A stretch of DNA of 64,000 nt from Forficula auricularia (Eukaryota; Arthropoda; Insecta; Dermaptera; Forficulidae): contig JALMQS010000187.1 in NCBI GenBank assembly GCA_024734495.1, positions 12,605,952-12,669,951 of the forward strand. Direction: 5' to 3'. Both the position numbers and the translations under genes were made by a program. The first letter of the stretch is position 1, and every line of letters starts with the position of its first letter. Of the stretch, positions 43,216-53,447 are shown piece after piece. Under the pieces are notes generated by a model. That model searched no databases. It had not been told where the DNA came from and saw nothing but the letters and a program-made list of their open reading frames with translations.

Positions 43216-43523
43216 TTTTTTGAAATAACAAAATCTTGATTTTTTGTTTGTTTGTTATTTGTTTAATTGTTTATTTTGTGCTAATACGGAAGCATCATGA
43301 TCTACGTGAATAATGATGGATGATAAGAGGGTTTAAGGGAGGCTAGCTAGAGGGCTAGAGGGCTATAGACCACGAGGGCTGAGCAACAGGTTGAAGCGGA
43401 CGTCTGGAAGAAATGCGGGGTGCGGGGGAGGGAATAAAGAATATAAAGAATAAAGATAGGCATTACGCACAAGCAAGAGGCTCCTCAACTTCAACTCTCA
43501 GATCGGATACTTATTCTTCCTCC
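43216..43523. other. Spacer, no gene seen
   Basis: Contains an A/G-rich stretch at about 43320-43460 without a supported frame. Confidence 0.4.
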
Positions 43524-43531
43524 ATTAAAAC

Positions 43532-43664
43532 CGAGGGGTGAACCGCGATTGGAATTCGGTGTACACCGTCTTTGGAATTACTTTGCAATTCATTGGATAA
43601 TCTATTGTCTTCTACTTGGAAATGGAAGTAAGTGTACACGATTTTAGGTCGCGGTTCACCCATC
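43532..43664 (+). mobile_element. CGAGGGGTG MITE, copy 3
   Basis: 133 bp, ends CGAGGGGTGAACCGCGATT and GTCGCGGTTCACCCATCG. Exact duplication ATTAAAAC (43524-43531 and 43665-43672). Shortest copy, same interior words as copies 2 and 4. Confidence 0.85.
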
Positions 43665-43672
43665 GATTAAAA

Positions 43673-44023
43673 CCAATAGAGAGACAGACAATCTTCATTT
43701 CTTTTCCTTCATGGATTTCTTCTCCTTCACCTTCACATTATCATTCATGACAACAATCAATGAATTGCTTGCTCCTGCTCCTTCCCATTTATCAATCAAT
43801 TTACCCCCCCCCCCCGCTGTCCTTCTTCTACAACTTCTTAAAAACCATCATCATCCAAGATGATTATCCTATTTTTATTTGTCTATAATTCTTAATATTC
43901 CAATTTGATTATTAATAATTAATACCAGGAAGACAGTAATTTTTTTGGTTTTTAATCATTGTGTTTATTTAATCAACTCCTTGTTTTGTTTTGATCAAAC
44001 CAAGTGATTTATTTTTATTCAAC
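43673..44023. other. Spacer with C run
   Basis: T/C-rich sequence and a C run at about 43804-43815. No gene seen. Confidence 0.4.
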
Positions 44024-44033
44024 CATCTGTGTT

Positions 44034-44185
44034 TTTTTTTTGTTTTTTGTTTGGAATTTCGGCTTTTCTAGCCATAAGCCAATTTACGATACTACTTATA
44101 TTATTTTTTAAATTTGTCTCTACCCCCGGGGTCAGATTTTATCCGGATGCCTCGAGTCGGATTCGAACCCGGGTCCCCTGGTTAG
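44034..44185 (-). mobile_element. tRNA-derived SINE, copy C, 5' truncated
   Basis: - strand: starts at TGCTAACCAGGGGACCCGGG (box A missing), B box GGGTTCGAATCC, body ending CTAGAAAAGCCGAAATTCC and an A-rich tail. Flanked by CATCTGTGTT (44024-44033) and CACCTGTGTT (44186-44195), one mismatch. Truncation with a target duplication is the expected outcome of incomplete reverse transcription. Confidence 0.8.
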
Positions 44186-44237
44186 CACCTGTGTTAATAA
44201 TTAATTTAATTAAGAAATCTATCAAAATAGTTTTACC

Positions 44238-44397
44238 CGAGGGGTGGACCGCGATTGGAATTAGGTGTACACCGTCCTTGGAATTACTTTGGAATTCATT
44301 AGATAATCTATTGTCATCTATTGTCTTCTATTTACTTGGAAATGAAAATAGAAGTGGAAGTAGGTGTACACCATTTTAGGTCGCGGTTCACCCCTCG
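44238..44397 (+). mobile_element. CGAGGGGTG MITE, copy 4
   Basis: 160 bp, ends CGAGGGGTGGACCGCGATT and GTCGCGGTTCACCCCTCG. Exact duplication GTTTTACC (44230-44237 and 44398-44405). The best-preserved inverted ends of the four copies. Confidence 0.85.
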
Positions 44398-44409
44398 GTT
44401 TTACCCAAA

Positions 44410-44899
44410 ATTGAGACCTGGTGATTTTTTGAAATAAGCTCTTCGTTATTTTTTTCATTCTATTAAATGAATAGAGTAAAGCAAAATAATCATAAAACGT
44501 TTAGTAATAAAGCTATTGAAGATTTTAGTTTTGTGATTAATTTTAACCTAAAATCGGAGTGGGTGGTCAAACTTGAGAATGATCGCAAACATCGTAGTTA
44601 TATTGTATTATTTGTACTTGTTCAATAAACAATTATAATTAATTATGTGTGATTTCACTAAAAATTCAAATTTTAATAAAACGTTTATTAATATTTTAAA
44701 CATTTTCGGGGGGGGGATAGTTAAGCATTTATGGTATTTATTGATTGATAAGACGGTTAAAAACAACCTGGAGAACCAGCCCACAATACCTCTCCACAAT
44801 ACCTCTCACAATACCTCTCCAAAAAACAAAAGAGAAAGAAAAAACCTTTTAATTACTCAAACTTAGCATTCGTTCAATCAAAATTAATTTAAAAACCTA
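44410..44899 (+). other. Spacer with a decayed hammerhead-repeat arm
   Basis: 44536-44660 matches the right arm of the foldback at 3895-4530, including TTGAGAATGATCGC, but the GAAACGTT half is missing. The rest is AT-rich, with an ACAATACCTCTC repeat near 44783-44818. Confidence 0.4.
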
Positions 44900-46403
44900 T
44901 CAAATTAATGTTTTTCAAAGTTTAGGAATCTGATTAGATATAATGTTTAATTATAATAAATTCATTTGAGTCGTTTTTGAGATAAATATATACATTTTCA
45001 TTCACATAATTACTTTAATTAAGAAAAAAACTTATCAAATTAAAGTTACCTACTGTGACAGATCAATTTCTCGATCCAAAATACCCCTAAAGCCTGATTT
45101 TCATCAAAATCGTTAGAGCCGTTTTCGAGAAACTAAAATAGAAATATTTACTCTAAAACAATTATACAACAAATAATATATCTATTTAATTAAATAATAA
45201 AAATATAATTAGTTTTATATTTTAATTGTTATATTTTAAGCTTATTTCGATTAATGAGAAAAATATTTTAACTTCGAATATTTCCGGCTCATATCTAGGG
45301 TGTCTCAAGAATTGACCTTTTTTGGTGTTTAGATCAAAAACATCTCGAAACCCTAAACAAAAAAACACCATAAACGTATAAAATTCTACTTGGTTTCATT
45401 GTTAGATTTACGGATAAAAATTTTTTTAAGCATTGTTATTAAGAAATTAAGTGCTGGGATAGATAAACGAGAATTTTCTATAATTAAAATCTTTTGAGTC
45501 GTTTTTGATATAAAAATATACATTTTTATTCACATAATTAATTTAATTAAGAAAAAACATATCAAATACAAGTTACCCTCTCTGACAGATGAATTTCTCC
45601 AACCAAAATACCTCTAAAGAGTGATTTTCATGGAAATTGTTAGAGCCGTTTTCGAGAAACCGATTCTATATATACTATACAGTATACATATATACACAAC
45701 AATTGTTGCCGTTTTTGAGATAAATATATACATTTTTATTCAAATAATTACTTTGATTCAGAAAAAAACATTTCAAATACAAGTTACCTAATCTGATAGA
45801 TCGATTTGTCGACCCAAAATACCCCTAAAGCGTGATTTTCATCAAAATCGTTAGAGCCGTTTTCGAGAAACTAAAATAGAAATAAGGTTTATTTACTCAT
45901 ACACAATATTTACTCTAAGACAATTATACAACAAATAATTTAACTATTTAATTAAATAATAAAAATATAATTAGTTTTATATTTTAATTGTTTCACTTCA
46001 ATAATATATAAATAAACAATTTTAATAATTAATTCTGACGAAATTAATTTAGTTATACATAGATATTTATTCTTTATTAATTTAAACATTTTTTTCTTAA
46101 TATTTGTACATTCATGTACATAAACATTAAACATGCATGAGAAGATTCAAATGAAGAAGAAAAAAAATAAAAGTGTTAAATGGAATATTTAGCGTCGGTT
46201 TGTGAAAACTCTGGAAAAGCTGGCTGGAAGTGTTTGTTGGTCGTTAATGAAGACTTCATTCACCTTAACCTGAACAACTTCCGGGATTGTAACCTGATTT
46301 GAAAGTCAAAATTTATACCCAAGAGAGAAACACCATCCATATACGTATTGTAAATGTAGAAGAAACTTTAGTCTGAATAGTTAGCTATGGTAAACCATAG
46401 TAA
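44900..46403 (-). repeat. Serial copies of the Helitron-like 5' block
   Basis: At about 44955-45180, 45490-45690 and 45705-45935 the same ~210-bp block recurs on the - strand (TTTCTCGAAAACGGCTCTAA and the CTTAATTAAAGTAATTAT-like segment). 45282-45475 is a separate dispersed repeat that recurs at 54596-54800 (GGGTGTCTCAAGAATTGACC). No frame. Confidence 0.5.
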
Positions 46404-48507
46404 TCTTATTATATTAAACGAGAAAAAATTGTATTTTATATATTATATATCCATTCGGGTTCTCGAAAACGGCTCTAACGATTTGGATGAAATTCACGGG
46501 TTAGGAGGGTTTTGTTTTGGACATTCGATCTGCCACGGTTTCATCTTCGGCTAATTTGTTTTTGATGGGTTTTTTGTTAATTGAAATAATTATTCACAGG
46601 TGGTTGTCTCGATAAAAATGTTTATTTACATTTTTATTCAATTTCCTTTTAATAAATAATTGTTTTTTTTTAATTTTATATCCCACAATAAGTTTATTAC
46701 AATTATTATTATATAAAAAAAATTAGCAATTTAATTGAGCTGAGAGAAAGTTGAGAGGGAGAGAGAGAGATCAGTCGATTTGATTGGGAATAATGGAATG
46801 AAATAATTATCGGAAAAAGAGGTTTTTTTATCTAATTAGATTTTTCCTCTTATTAAAAACAAGGACTAAAGATAAATAAGGACACTCGATGGTGGAGAAG
46901 TTATCTCCGGAATCGAAGCTAAAATACAATGTATACATTAATTAATGTAAAATAATTGGTTTAATAAAATTTATAAAAAAAAAATTTAATTGATTGAGTG
47001 GAATGGAGGATGGGATACCAATCGACTTGATTGGGGAATAATGGAATTGAAATAATTATCGGAAAAGAGGTTTTTTTATCTAATTAGATTTTTCCTCTTA
47101 TTAAAAACAAGGACTAAAGATAAATAAGGACACTCGATGGTGGAGAAGTTATCTCCGGAATCGAAGCAAAATACAATGTATACATTAATTAATGTAAAAT
47201 AATTGGTTTAATAAAATTTATAAAAAAAAAAAATTTAATTGAGTTGATGGAGATTGGAGAGATGGGATACCAATCGACTTGATTGGGGAATAATGGAATT
47301 GAAATAATTATCGGAAAAGAGGTTTTTTATCTAATTAGATTTTTCCTCTTATTAAAAACAAGGACTAAAGATGAATAAGGACTCTCGATGGTGGAGAAGT
47401 AATCTCCGGAATCGAAGCTAAAATACAATGTATACATTAATTAATGTAAAATAATTGGTTTAATAAAATTTCAATTTAATTGAGTGGTGAGATGGAAATA
47501 AGAGGGGAGGATGGAAGAGATTAGCAAACCAATCGACTTGATTGGGGAATAATGGAATTGAAATAATTATCGGAAAAGAGGTTTTTTTATCTAATTAGAT
47601 TTTTTCTCTTATTAAAAACAAGGACTAAAGATGAATAAGGACACTCGATGGTGGAGAAGTTATCTCCGGAATCGAAGCAAAATACAATGTATACATTAAT
47701 TAATGTAAAATAATTGGTTTAATAAAATTTATAAAAAAAAAATTTAATTGAGTTGAGTGGGGAATTGGAGAGATGGGATACCAATCGACTTGATTGGGGA
47801 ATAATGGAATTGAAATAATTATCGGAAAAGAGGTTTTTTATCTAATTAGATTTTTCCTCTTATTAAAAACAAGGACTAAAGATGAATAAGGACTCTCGAT
47901 GGTGGAGAAGTAATCTCCGGAATCGAAGCAAAATACAATGTATACATTACTTAATGTAAAATAATTGGTTTAATAAAATTTCAATTTAATTGAGTGGGTG
48001 AGGTGGAAATAAGAGGGGAGGATGGAAAGAGATTAGCAAACCAATCGACTTGATTGGGGAATAATGGAATTGAAATAATTATCGGAAAAGAGGTTTTTTT
48101 ATCTAATTAGATTTTTTCTCTTATTAAAAACAAGGACTAAAGATGAATAAGGATACTCGATGGTGGAGAAGTAATCTCCGGAATCGAAGCAAAAATACAA
48201 TGTATACATGTAATTAATGTAAAATAATTGGTTTAATAAAATATATAAAAAAAAAATTTAATTGAGTGTAATTAGGGGAAGAGGATTAGAATTGAATTTG
48301 AATTAATTATCGGAAAAGAGGTTTTTTTTTTATTTAATTAGTTTTTTCCTCTTATTAAAAACAAGGACTAAAAAGATGATCAAGTACAGTCGATGGTGGA
48401 GAAGTAATCTCCGAAGTCCGGGGGGCGAGGGGGAGTATCGGGGATTAATATAAAGCTATTAACTGAAGCAAAAATTTACCGACCATTGCTCGGTGGCCAA
48501 GTACTGA
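46404..48507 (+). mobile_element. Helitron-like element with seven-unit satellite
   Basis: Starts TCTTATTATATTAAACGAG, followed by the GAAAACGGCTCTAACGATTT block. Then come the seven-unit array (46770-48420), a short G-rich stretch, and the 3' end CTATTAACTGAAGCAAAAAT, TTACCGACCATTGCTCGGTG and GGCCAAGTACTGA. The CTGA end and 3' hairpin fit a Helitron; sister copies with other bases after GTACT weaken this. No Rep/helicase gene, so non-autonomous. Confidence 0.55.
46770..48420 (+). repeat. ~250-bp satellite array, seven units, dimeric order
   Basis: AATTATCGG occurs at 46805, 47054, 47306, 47565, 47817, 48077 and 48305, spacings 249, 252, 259, 252, 260, 228. Units 3 and 5 share GAGATGGGATACC, GGACTCTCG and a six-T run. 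Units 4 and 6 share AAGAGGGGAGGATGGAA, TTAGCAAACC and TTTTTTCTCTT. The array is therefore a ~511-bp dimer repeated. Each unit has palindromes ACATTAATTAATGT and TCTAATTAGA and a GGAGA/TCTCC hairpin. Confidence 0.85.
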
Positions 48508-49077
48508 TAATAATATGGTGTAAACAAAATTTGGTAATACACAAATTTTGGCAAAATAATTAATATCTCTTAAAATATACAATTGGCCGTATACAAGTCT
48601 GACTGAATCGATATCTCGACCCAAAATACCCCTAATCCGGGATTTTCATCGAAATCGTTAGAATATCAAAGAATAATTAACTTGATTAATTGATATATTA
48701 ATGAGAAAATTAACTTCACTATTTCAAGTTAGAAATATATAAATTCAGATATTATTTTCACTTAATATTTGACAAAAATCATCTGCATTCGATTTGCGAT
48801 TGAATCAAATACAGGAAACTTATGAAATCGTTAGAGCCGTTTTCGAGAAACCATTCTATATACATATATATAGTATTTCATTTAAAGTATAATAAGGTTT
48901 ATTTACTTATACATAAAATTTACTCTAAAAACAATTATACAACAAATAATCTACCTATTTAATTAAATAATAAAAATATAATTAGTTTTATATTTTAATT
49001 GTTTCACTTCAATAATATATAAATAAACAATTTTAATAATTAATTCTAAAGAAATTCATTTTGTTATAGATAGAGAA
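48508..49077. other. Helitron-like 5' block fragments
   Basis: 48580-48660 and 48825-49060 again match the 5' block on the - strand (GTTAGAGCCGTTTTCGAGAA). No gene. Confidence 0.4.
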
Positions 49078-49204
49078 GTACTTGGACCCACCGAGCGATG
49101 CTCGGTAACTTTTTGATTCAGTTAAAAGCTATATATCAATAATATTTTTAATGATAAATTATGTTGATTAATGTCCATTATAATTAGTAGATTAAAAATT
49201 CAGT

Positions 49205-49440
49205 TTATTGGACAAAGTTTTTTTATTGACGTTCTTCTTCAATTTTTGTACAACGTTTCGTCTCTCTCGAGAAAAAATTCTACTATGTCTCAGTTATTTT
49301 TATCTTTATTTCAACCAATGTTGTTCTAGGCAATTGAGTACTTGAAAAAGTCTCGAGAGAGACGAAACGTTGTACAAAAATTGAAGAAGAACTTCAATAA
49401 AAAAACTTTGTCCAATAAACTGAATTTTTAATCTAATATT
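49205..49440. repeat. Foldback insertion with hammerhead motif 10
   Basis: Inverted arms of ~80 bp (about 49205-49275 and 49350-49440) start within stem II of the hammerhead, so only the right arm keeps a whole motif. Inserted between the 3' hairpin and the G-rich block of the Helitron-like element. Confidence 0.7.
49338..49375 (+). ncRNA. Hammerhead-like motif 10 with U3-A8 core
   Basis: GTAC (49338-49341) pairs with GTAC (49372-49375). The core is TTGAAAA (49342-49348), with U3 and A8, then one extra A. Stem II GTCTC/GAGAC with a GAGA loop is a perfect 5-bp helix. GAAA (49364-49367), CG, U-H as TT. The clearest of the three U3-A8 variants. Confidence 0.6.
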
Positions 49441-50306
49441 TTTAATTTAAAATTCTAATAAAAATACAAATATATATAGTAGACGCCTCCTGGACCCTCC
49501 GAACCACCCCCAGCCCCCGAAACCCCGCACTTCACCTGACCTCCCTGCACCCCCCACATTAACCCCCCACGCTGCACACAGTTTTTTGCATTTTTAGCCT
49601 TCTAGTGGCCCACAGATTATGTGTATATAGGTATATAAATAAATTCTTTATAAATATTTTTTTTAATTAAATAACAATTTATCCAGTTTTATAATTAATT
49701 AAAATGGCAAATTCTAATATATAATAATATTTCTTATGAACTGCTTGTGGGATTTAAAACTCGCTTTATAATCAATTAAATTGCTTTTTTTTTTTTTTAT
49801 AAATTTTATTAAACCAATTATTTTACATTAATTAATGTATACATTGTATTTTTTGCTTCGATTCCGGAGATAACTTCTCCACCATCGAGTGTCCTTATTC
49901 ATCTTTAGTCCTTGTTTTTAATAAGAGGAAAAATCTAATTAGATAAAAAAACTCTTTTCCGATAATTATTTCAATTCCATTATTCCCCAATCAAGTCGAT
50001 TGGTCTCCTCAATGCTTCAATTAAATTGCTTACTTTTAATATATTTATATAATTTAATTTGGTATAAAGTATTCATTAAGGTTTTTAAAATTAAAAAACC
50101 AATTAATAAATAAAAAATAATTGAAAAAATGTAAACAAACTTTTATTGACATTTTCATCTATCAATAATTACTTTAATTAAGAAAAGATGAATTTTGAAT
50201 AGGTCCAGACCTAGCCAGATCGTTTTCTCATTCTCAAAACTTGTTAATTGAATTTGTTTGATCAAAATCGGTAGAGCCGTTTTCAAAATAGAAAAAATAC
50301 AAATAA

Positions 50307-50381
<75 letters not shown>

Positions 50382-50404
50382 TTTTGTCGTTTAATAAGAG
50401 TAGA

Positions 50405-51070
50405 TACGTGAATTGTTTCAGCCGTTTTTGAGATATTTCGAAAATAAGAAACCAAAACACTGCAACCCTCTTATGGTTAAGTAAAAAATCTAATTATTTA
50501 ACTAAAAAAAGTAATGATTTTTTGATACAATTAAAAAAAAAATCCATTTTCAAACGGAACCCTATAGAAATGATAGAACATATACTCTTCCCAATTGGTT
50601 TATTAGTTAGGTCGTTGAATAAAAGGATATTTTTAAATCACGCCATTAAAGGAGGAAGGATAGCGTTCATAATTTGAGGACAACGTCACAATTTGATGAC
50701 ATCATCAATTTATATGAAGAAATTGAAAGCGTAGAAAAAATCTATTACCTACTTACTACCTACTTAAATTATTAAAAAAAACAAGTCTATTTTAAAAGAT
50801 TTTATAATCGAGATATACGAATATACTTTTAAAAGTAAAATAAAATTTAGTTGTTTCACCACCCGATAGATGTCTCGCTATTTACAACATCTCTTATCAA
50901 TCTTATCAGTTTTTGCAAGATTTTTGAAAATAAGAAAATATTTTTAAATCACAAATGGAGAAACTTCACATCCAGTCAGAAATTTAAGTCAATTTTTTAA
51001 TGGAGTCTAAAAAAATAAAAAATATTGTTAACCCTGTAAAGATCTCTTTAAGTAGAATTAAGTTTCACAA
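50405..51070. other. AT-rich spacer with F1 fragment
   Basis: 50405-50470 is an F1 5'-end fragment (GTTTCAGCCGTTTTTGAGAT). The rest has no gene. Confidence 0.4.
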
Positions 51071-51400
51071 GAAAGTAAAGAGGTTGTCCTCTGCTTGATG
51101 CAAATAAACATACACATATATATCAATTATATATATATATATATATATATTATTTATTTGTTTGAGACATTAGTTTCAGAACTTGGTCTTCATCATCAAT
51201 GCTAATTATAAATATTGTTTTCATGGAGTCAATGTAGTATGGATATTGAAAATTTGTATTGACTCCATGAATAATATATTATAATTAAAATAGACTGATG
51301 ATGAACCAATTCTTCAAGCTATAGTCTCAAACAAAAAATAAAAAATATATATATAATTTCGATATATATGTATTCAATGTTTATTTGCATCAAGCGGGCT
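51071..51400. repeat. Foldback repeat with decayed hammerheads
   Basis: Outer words TCTGCTTGATGCAAATAAAC (51081) and TGTTTATTTGCATCAAGC (51377) are inverted. Inside, TAGACTGATGATGAAC near 51293-51308 keeps box 1, but box 2 reads AAGC. The - strand copy has TTGATGATGAAG then GAAACT. Both have lost a core base. The outer word recurs near 63517-63535. Confidence 0.55.
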
Positions 51401-51431
51401 TTCTTCTCTTTGTGAATCAACAACTCTGCTG

Positions 51432-51823
51432 CAAGGCGGATCCAGGGGGCGGGGGGGGGCGACCGTCCCCCATAGAGGCCCGTGCCTGGCGGGAGTGCAA
51501 CACGTGCGTCGCACGCAGAGGCCAAAAAACGGCGGCCAAATCGACAGGGAATTTATACAATTTTTATTTTATTTTTTATTTTAATGAACTTAAAATATGA
51601 GATATGAAATTTGTTAAAAAAATTTGTAAAAAAACAAACATTTATTTTTTAAAAATTTTAAAATTGAAAATAAAGTTCTATGTGTGTGTGGGCCCCTCAC
51701 CCCCTCCCCCCCCCCATTAATTCGATCGCGACACACTTTCGAAATAAAAAGTAGATCTTATATACATCGGGCATCTTATATAAATTCCCCCCCCCCCATA
51801 AAAAATTCCTGGATCCGCCCTTG
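51432..51823. mobile_element. 392-bp TIR element with CAAGGCGGATCC ends
   Basis: Ends CAAGGCGGATCCAGGGGGC and CCTGGATCCGCCCTTG are inverted. The interior is partly GC-rich and then AT-rich, with C runs near 51703 and 51788. The ends look hAT-like, but the 8-bp duplication is not visible. Confidence 0.5.
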
Positions 51824-52485
51824 TCTGCGACTCTCGGCAAAAACAAAAACTTTTTAATTAGAATTAGGTTTATTTATTTATTTATTTTTATTTTATTTTG
51901 CATCAAAATAAGAGCCATTTTAGGTGATTTTTGCACGAGCCCATTTCGATCAGGTCAATGGTGGAACTAACAATACCCCGAAAATCAGAGTGAGTAGGAA
52001 GTCGAAAGTGGCCCGAATTTTTTTCGATTTTTATTTATTAATTTTACTAAAATTGACACGGGCAAAAAATACATATATTTCATATAATTGATTTTTTGAG
52101 TGGTTATTTTAAATTAATAAAAAATTTATTATTATATAACTAAAAGTAACTTGTTTTTTTTCTGGAGGCCTAAAATTATAGGGGGGGGCAAAATTGTTTG
52201 TTCCATATACTTAAACTAACTACTTAAATTTTGTCTTTTTTTGAAGGAGCATCGTGGTAGAGCTCAAGATCCACTTGCGGTCCAGGGACCATAGTTTGAG
52301 AAACACTGCTCCAAGCTCTAAATGATTTTTGAAAATTCACTCATTCTTTAGCAAAGAATTTACTATGTTAAGTATTTTGGAAATTATAAGATACTGAACC
52401 AGAATTAGTCTGCAAATTTAATTATTTGATGCCCGAATATATGGTATAATCAGAGAATATTGAATATTTTGAACTTTTCCCATGG
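51824..52485. other. Spacer, no gene seen
   Basis: AT-rich. A hAT-like end fragment (TTTGAGAAACACTGCTCC) lies near 52296-52313. Confidence 0.4.
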
Positions 52486-52493
52486 GTCTAGAC

Positions 52494-53439
52494 CAGGGGT
52501 CGGCAACCTTTTGAGACGGAAGAGCCAAAAGTTACAATTTACAAAATTCCCCAGTTTTTAAAGAGCCACTAACATTTTTGTTTCAATATTATGGTATTTG
52601 ATTAGGATTAGGTATATAAATTTGATTTTTGATTTAAAATAAATAGCTTTAAATATGAAATAATATACGAAATATCATATAAAAACATACAAATGTTTCA
52701 CACAAAACATAGCAAAGTATTATAGCTAGCTCTGCTAGAATAATAAAATTAGTAATCAAATAACTATAATTATTGAATATCATCATTGAGTATACAGTCC
52801 TAAGACTGGTTTGATGCAACAATTATCTGTTATCTGAACGCCGAGATAGTTGAAGGATGACACTTGTTCCACTATGGTATTATATAGTTGTAGCTTACAG
52901 CGGACTGGTTCTCTAGCTATTGTGATAGCTTTCGTCTTTTTCGAAGATATCTTAAGCTTTTTTGTTTTGAAATCACGAAACAGTTATTCAGCTCCACATA
53001 TGAAACAATCTTTGACGTACTCACCATCTGTGAATGGTTTCCCTCTTTTTGCAATATGTAGTGATATTGAAAAGCTTGCCAGATTTACATTATTTAAAGA
53101 TTGCGCCCAATTACTTAGCATAGAACTCGACTGTTGTTTTTGTTTTTGAAGCTCTTTAACAGCTTTTTTTCGTGCGTAACCGGTTGGATATTTAACAGCG
53201 AATCGGTATGTTTTGTAGTGAAGTGTCTCTCCAAATTTGACTTCTTTATTGTCTCTACTCCACCTATTCTAACTGTTCTCTATTGAGTGTTTTTATCCTG
53301 TTTTCAGTATTTTTTTTTGCAGTATAATATTTTTTTATAAGTTTTGAAAATAAATTAATATAATTATTAATATTTTCGCATGGAACTGGAGAGCCGCATC
53401 TTGACATGCGGCTCGCGAGCCGTAGGTTGCCGACCCCTG
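52494..53439 (-). mobile_element. hAT element with perfect 8-bp target duplication
   Basis: Ends CAGGGGTCGGCAACCTTTTG and TAGGTTGCCGACCCCTG are inverted. Flanks are identical GTCTAGAC (52486-52493 and 53440-53447). The duplication is palindromic around CTAG, fitting known hAT target preference. The interior carries - strand remnants of a transposase fused to a LINE fragment. Confidence 0.9.
52805..53225 (-). pseudogene. hAT transposase N-terminal remnant joined to LINE RT fragment
   Basis: Read from 53220 downward. YRFAVKYPTGYARKKAVKEL, then NWAQSLNNVNLASFSISLHI and AKRGKPFTDGEYVKDC, then after one stop LFRDFKTKK. These match the region preceding the catalytic core in vertebrate- and insect-type hAT transposases (ZBED/SCAND3-like). 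Directly after KK the same frame becomes KTKAITIAREPVRCKLQL, then VEQVSSFNYLGVQIT. The latter is a typical LINE reverse-transcriptase segment around the YLG motif. The join is within a few residues near 52945. Neither part is functional. Confidence 0.75.
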
Positions 53440-53447
53440 GTCTAGAC

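Larger units (their letters stand above)
49078..50404 (-). mobile_element. Helitron-like element, reverse, nearly complete
   Basis: On the - strand: 5' end TCTACTCTTATTAAACGAC (near 50404), an (AT)n microsatellite of ~65 bp, the conserved block, one satellite unit (49790-50012), the G-rich block, a foldback insertion (49205-49440), and the 3' end ACCGAGCATCGCTCGGTGGG followed by TCCAAGTACTT. It shows the family layout end to end. Confidence 0.6.

Noticed and set aside
46770..48420. CRISPR or origin-like array
   Set aside because: Units are contiguous ~250-bp repeats with no spacers; the context is a Helitron-like element.
50155..50460. Two - strand frames of about 70-100 residues with long Tyr-Ile runs
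   Set aside because: They read through an (AT)n microsatellite in a Helitron-like element.
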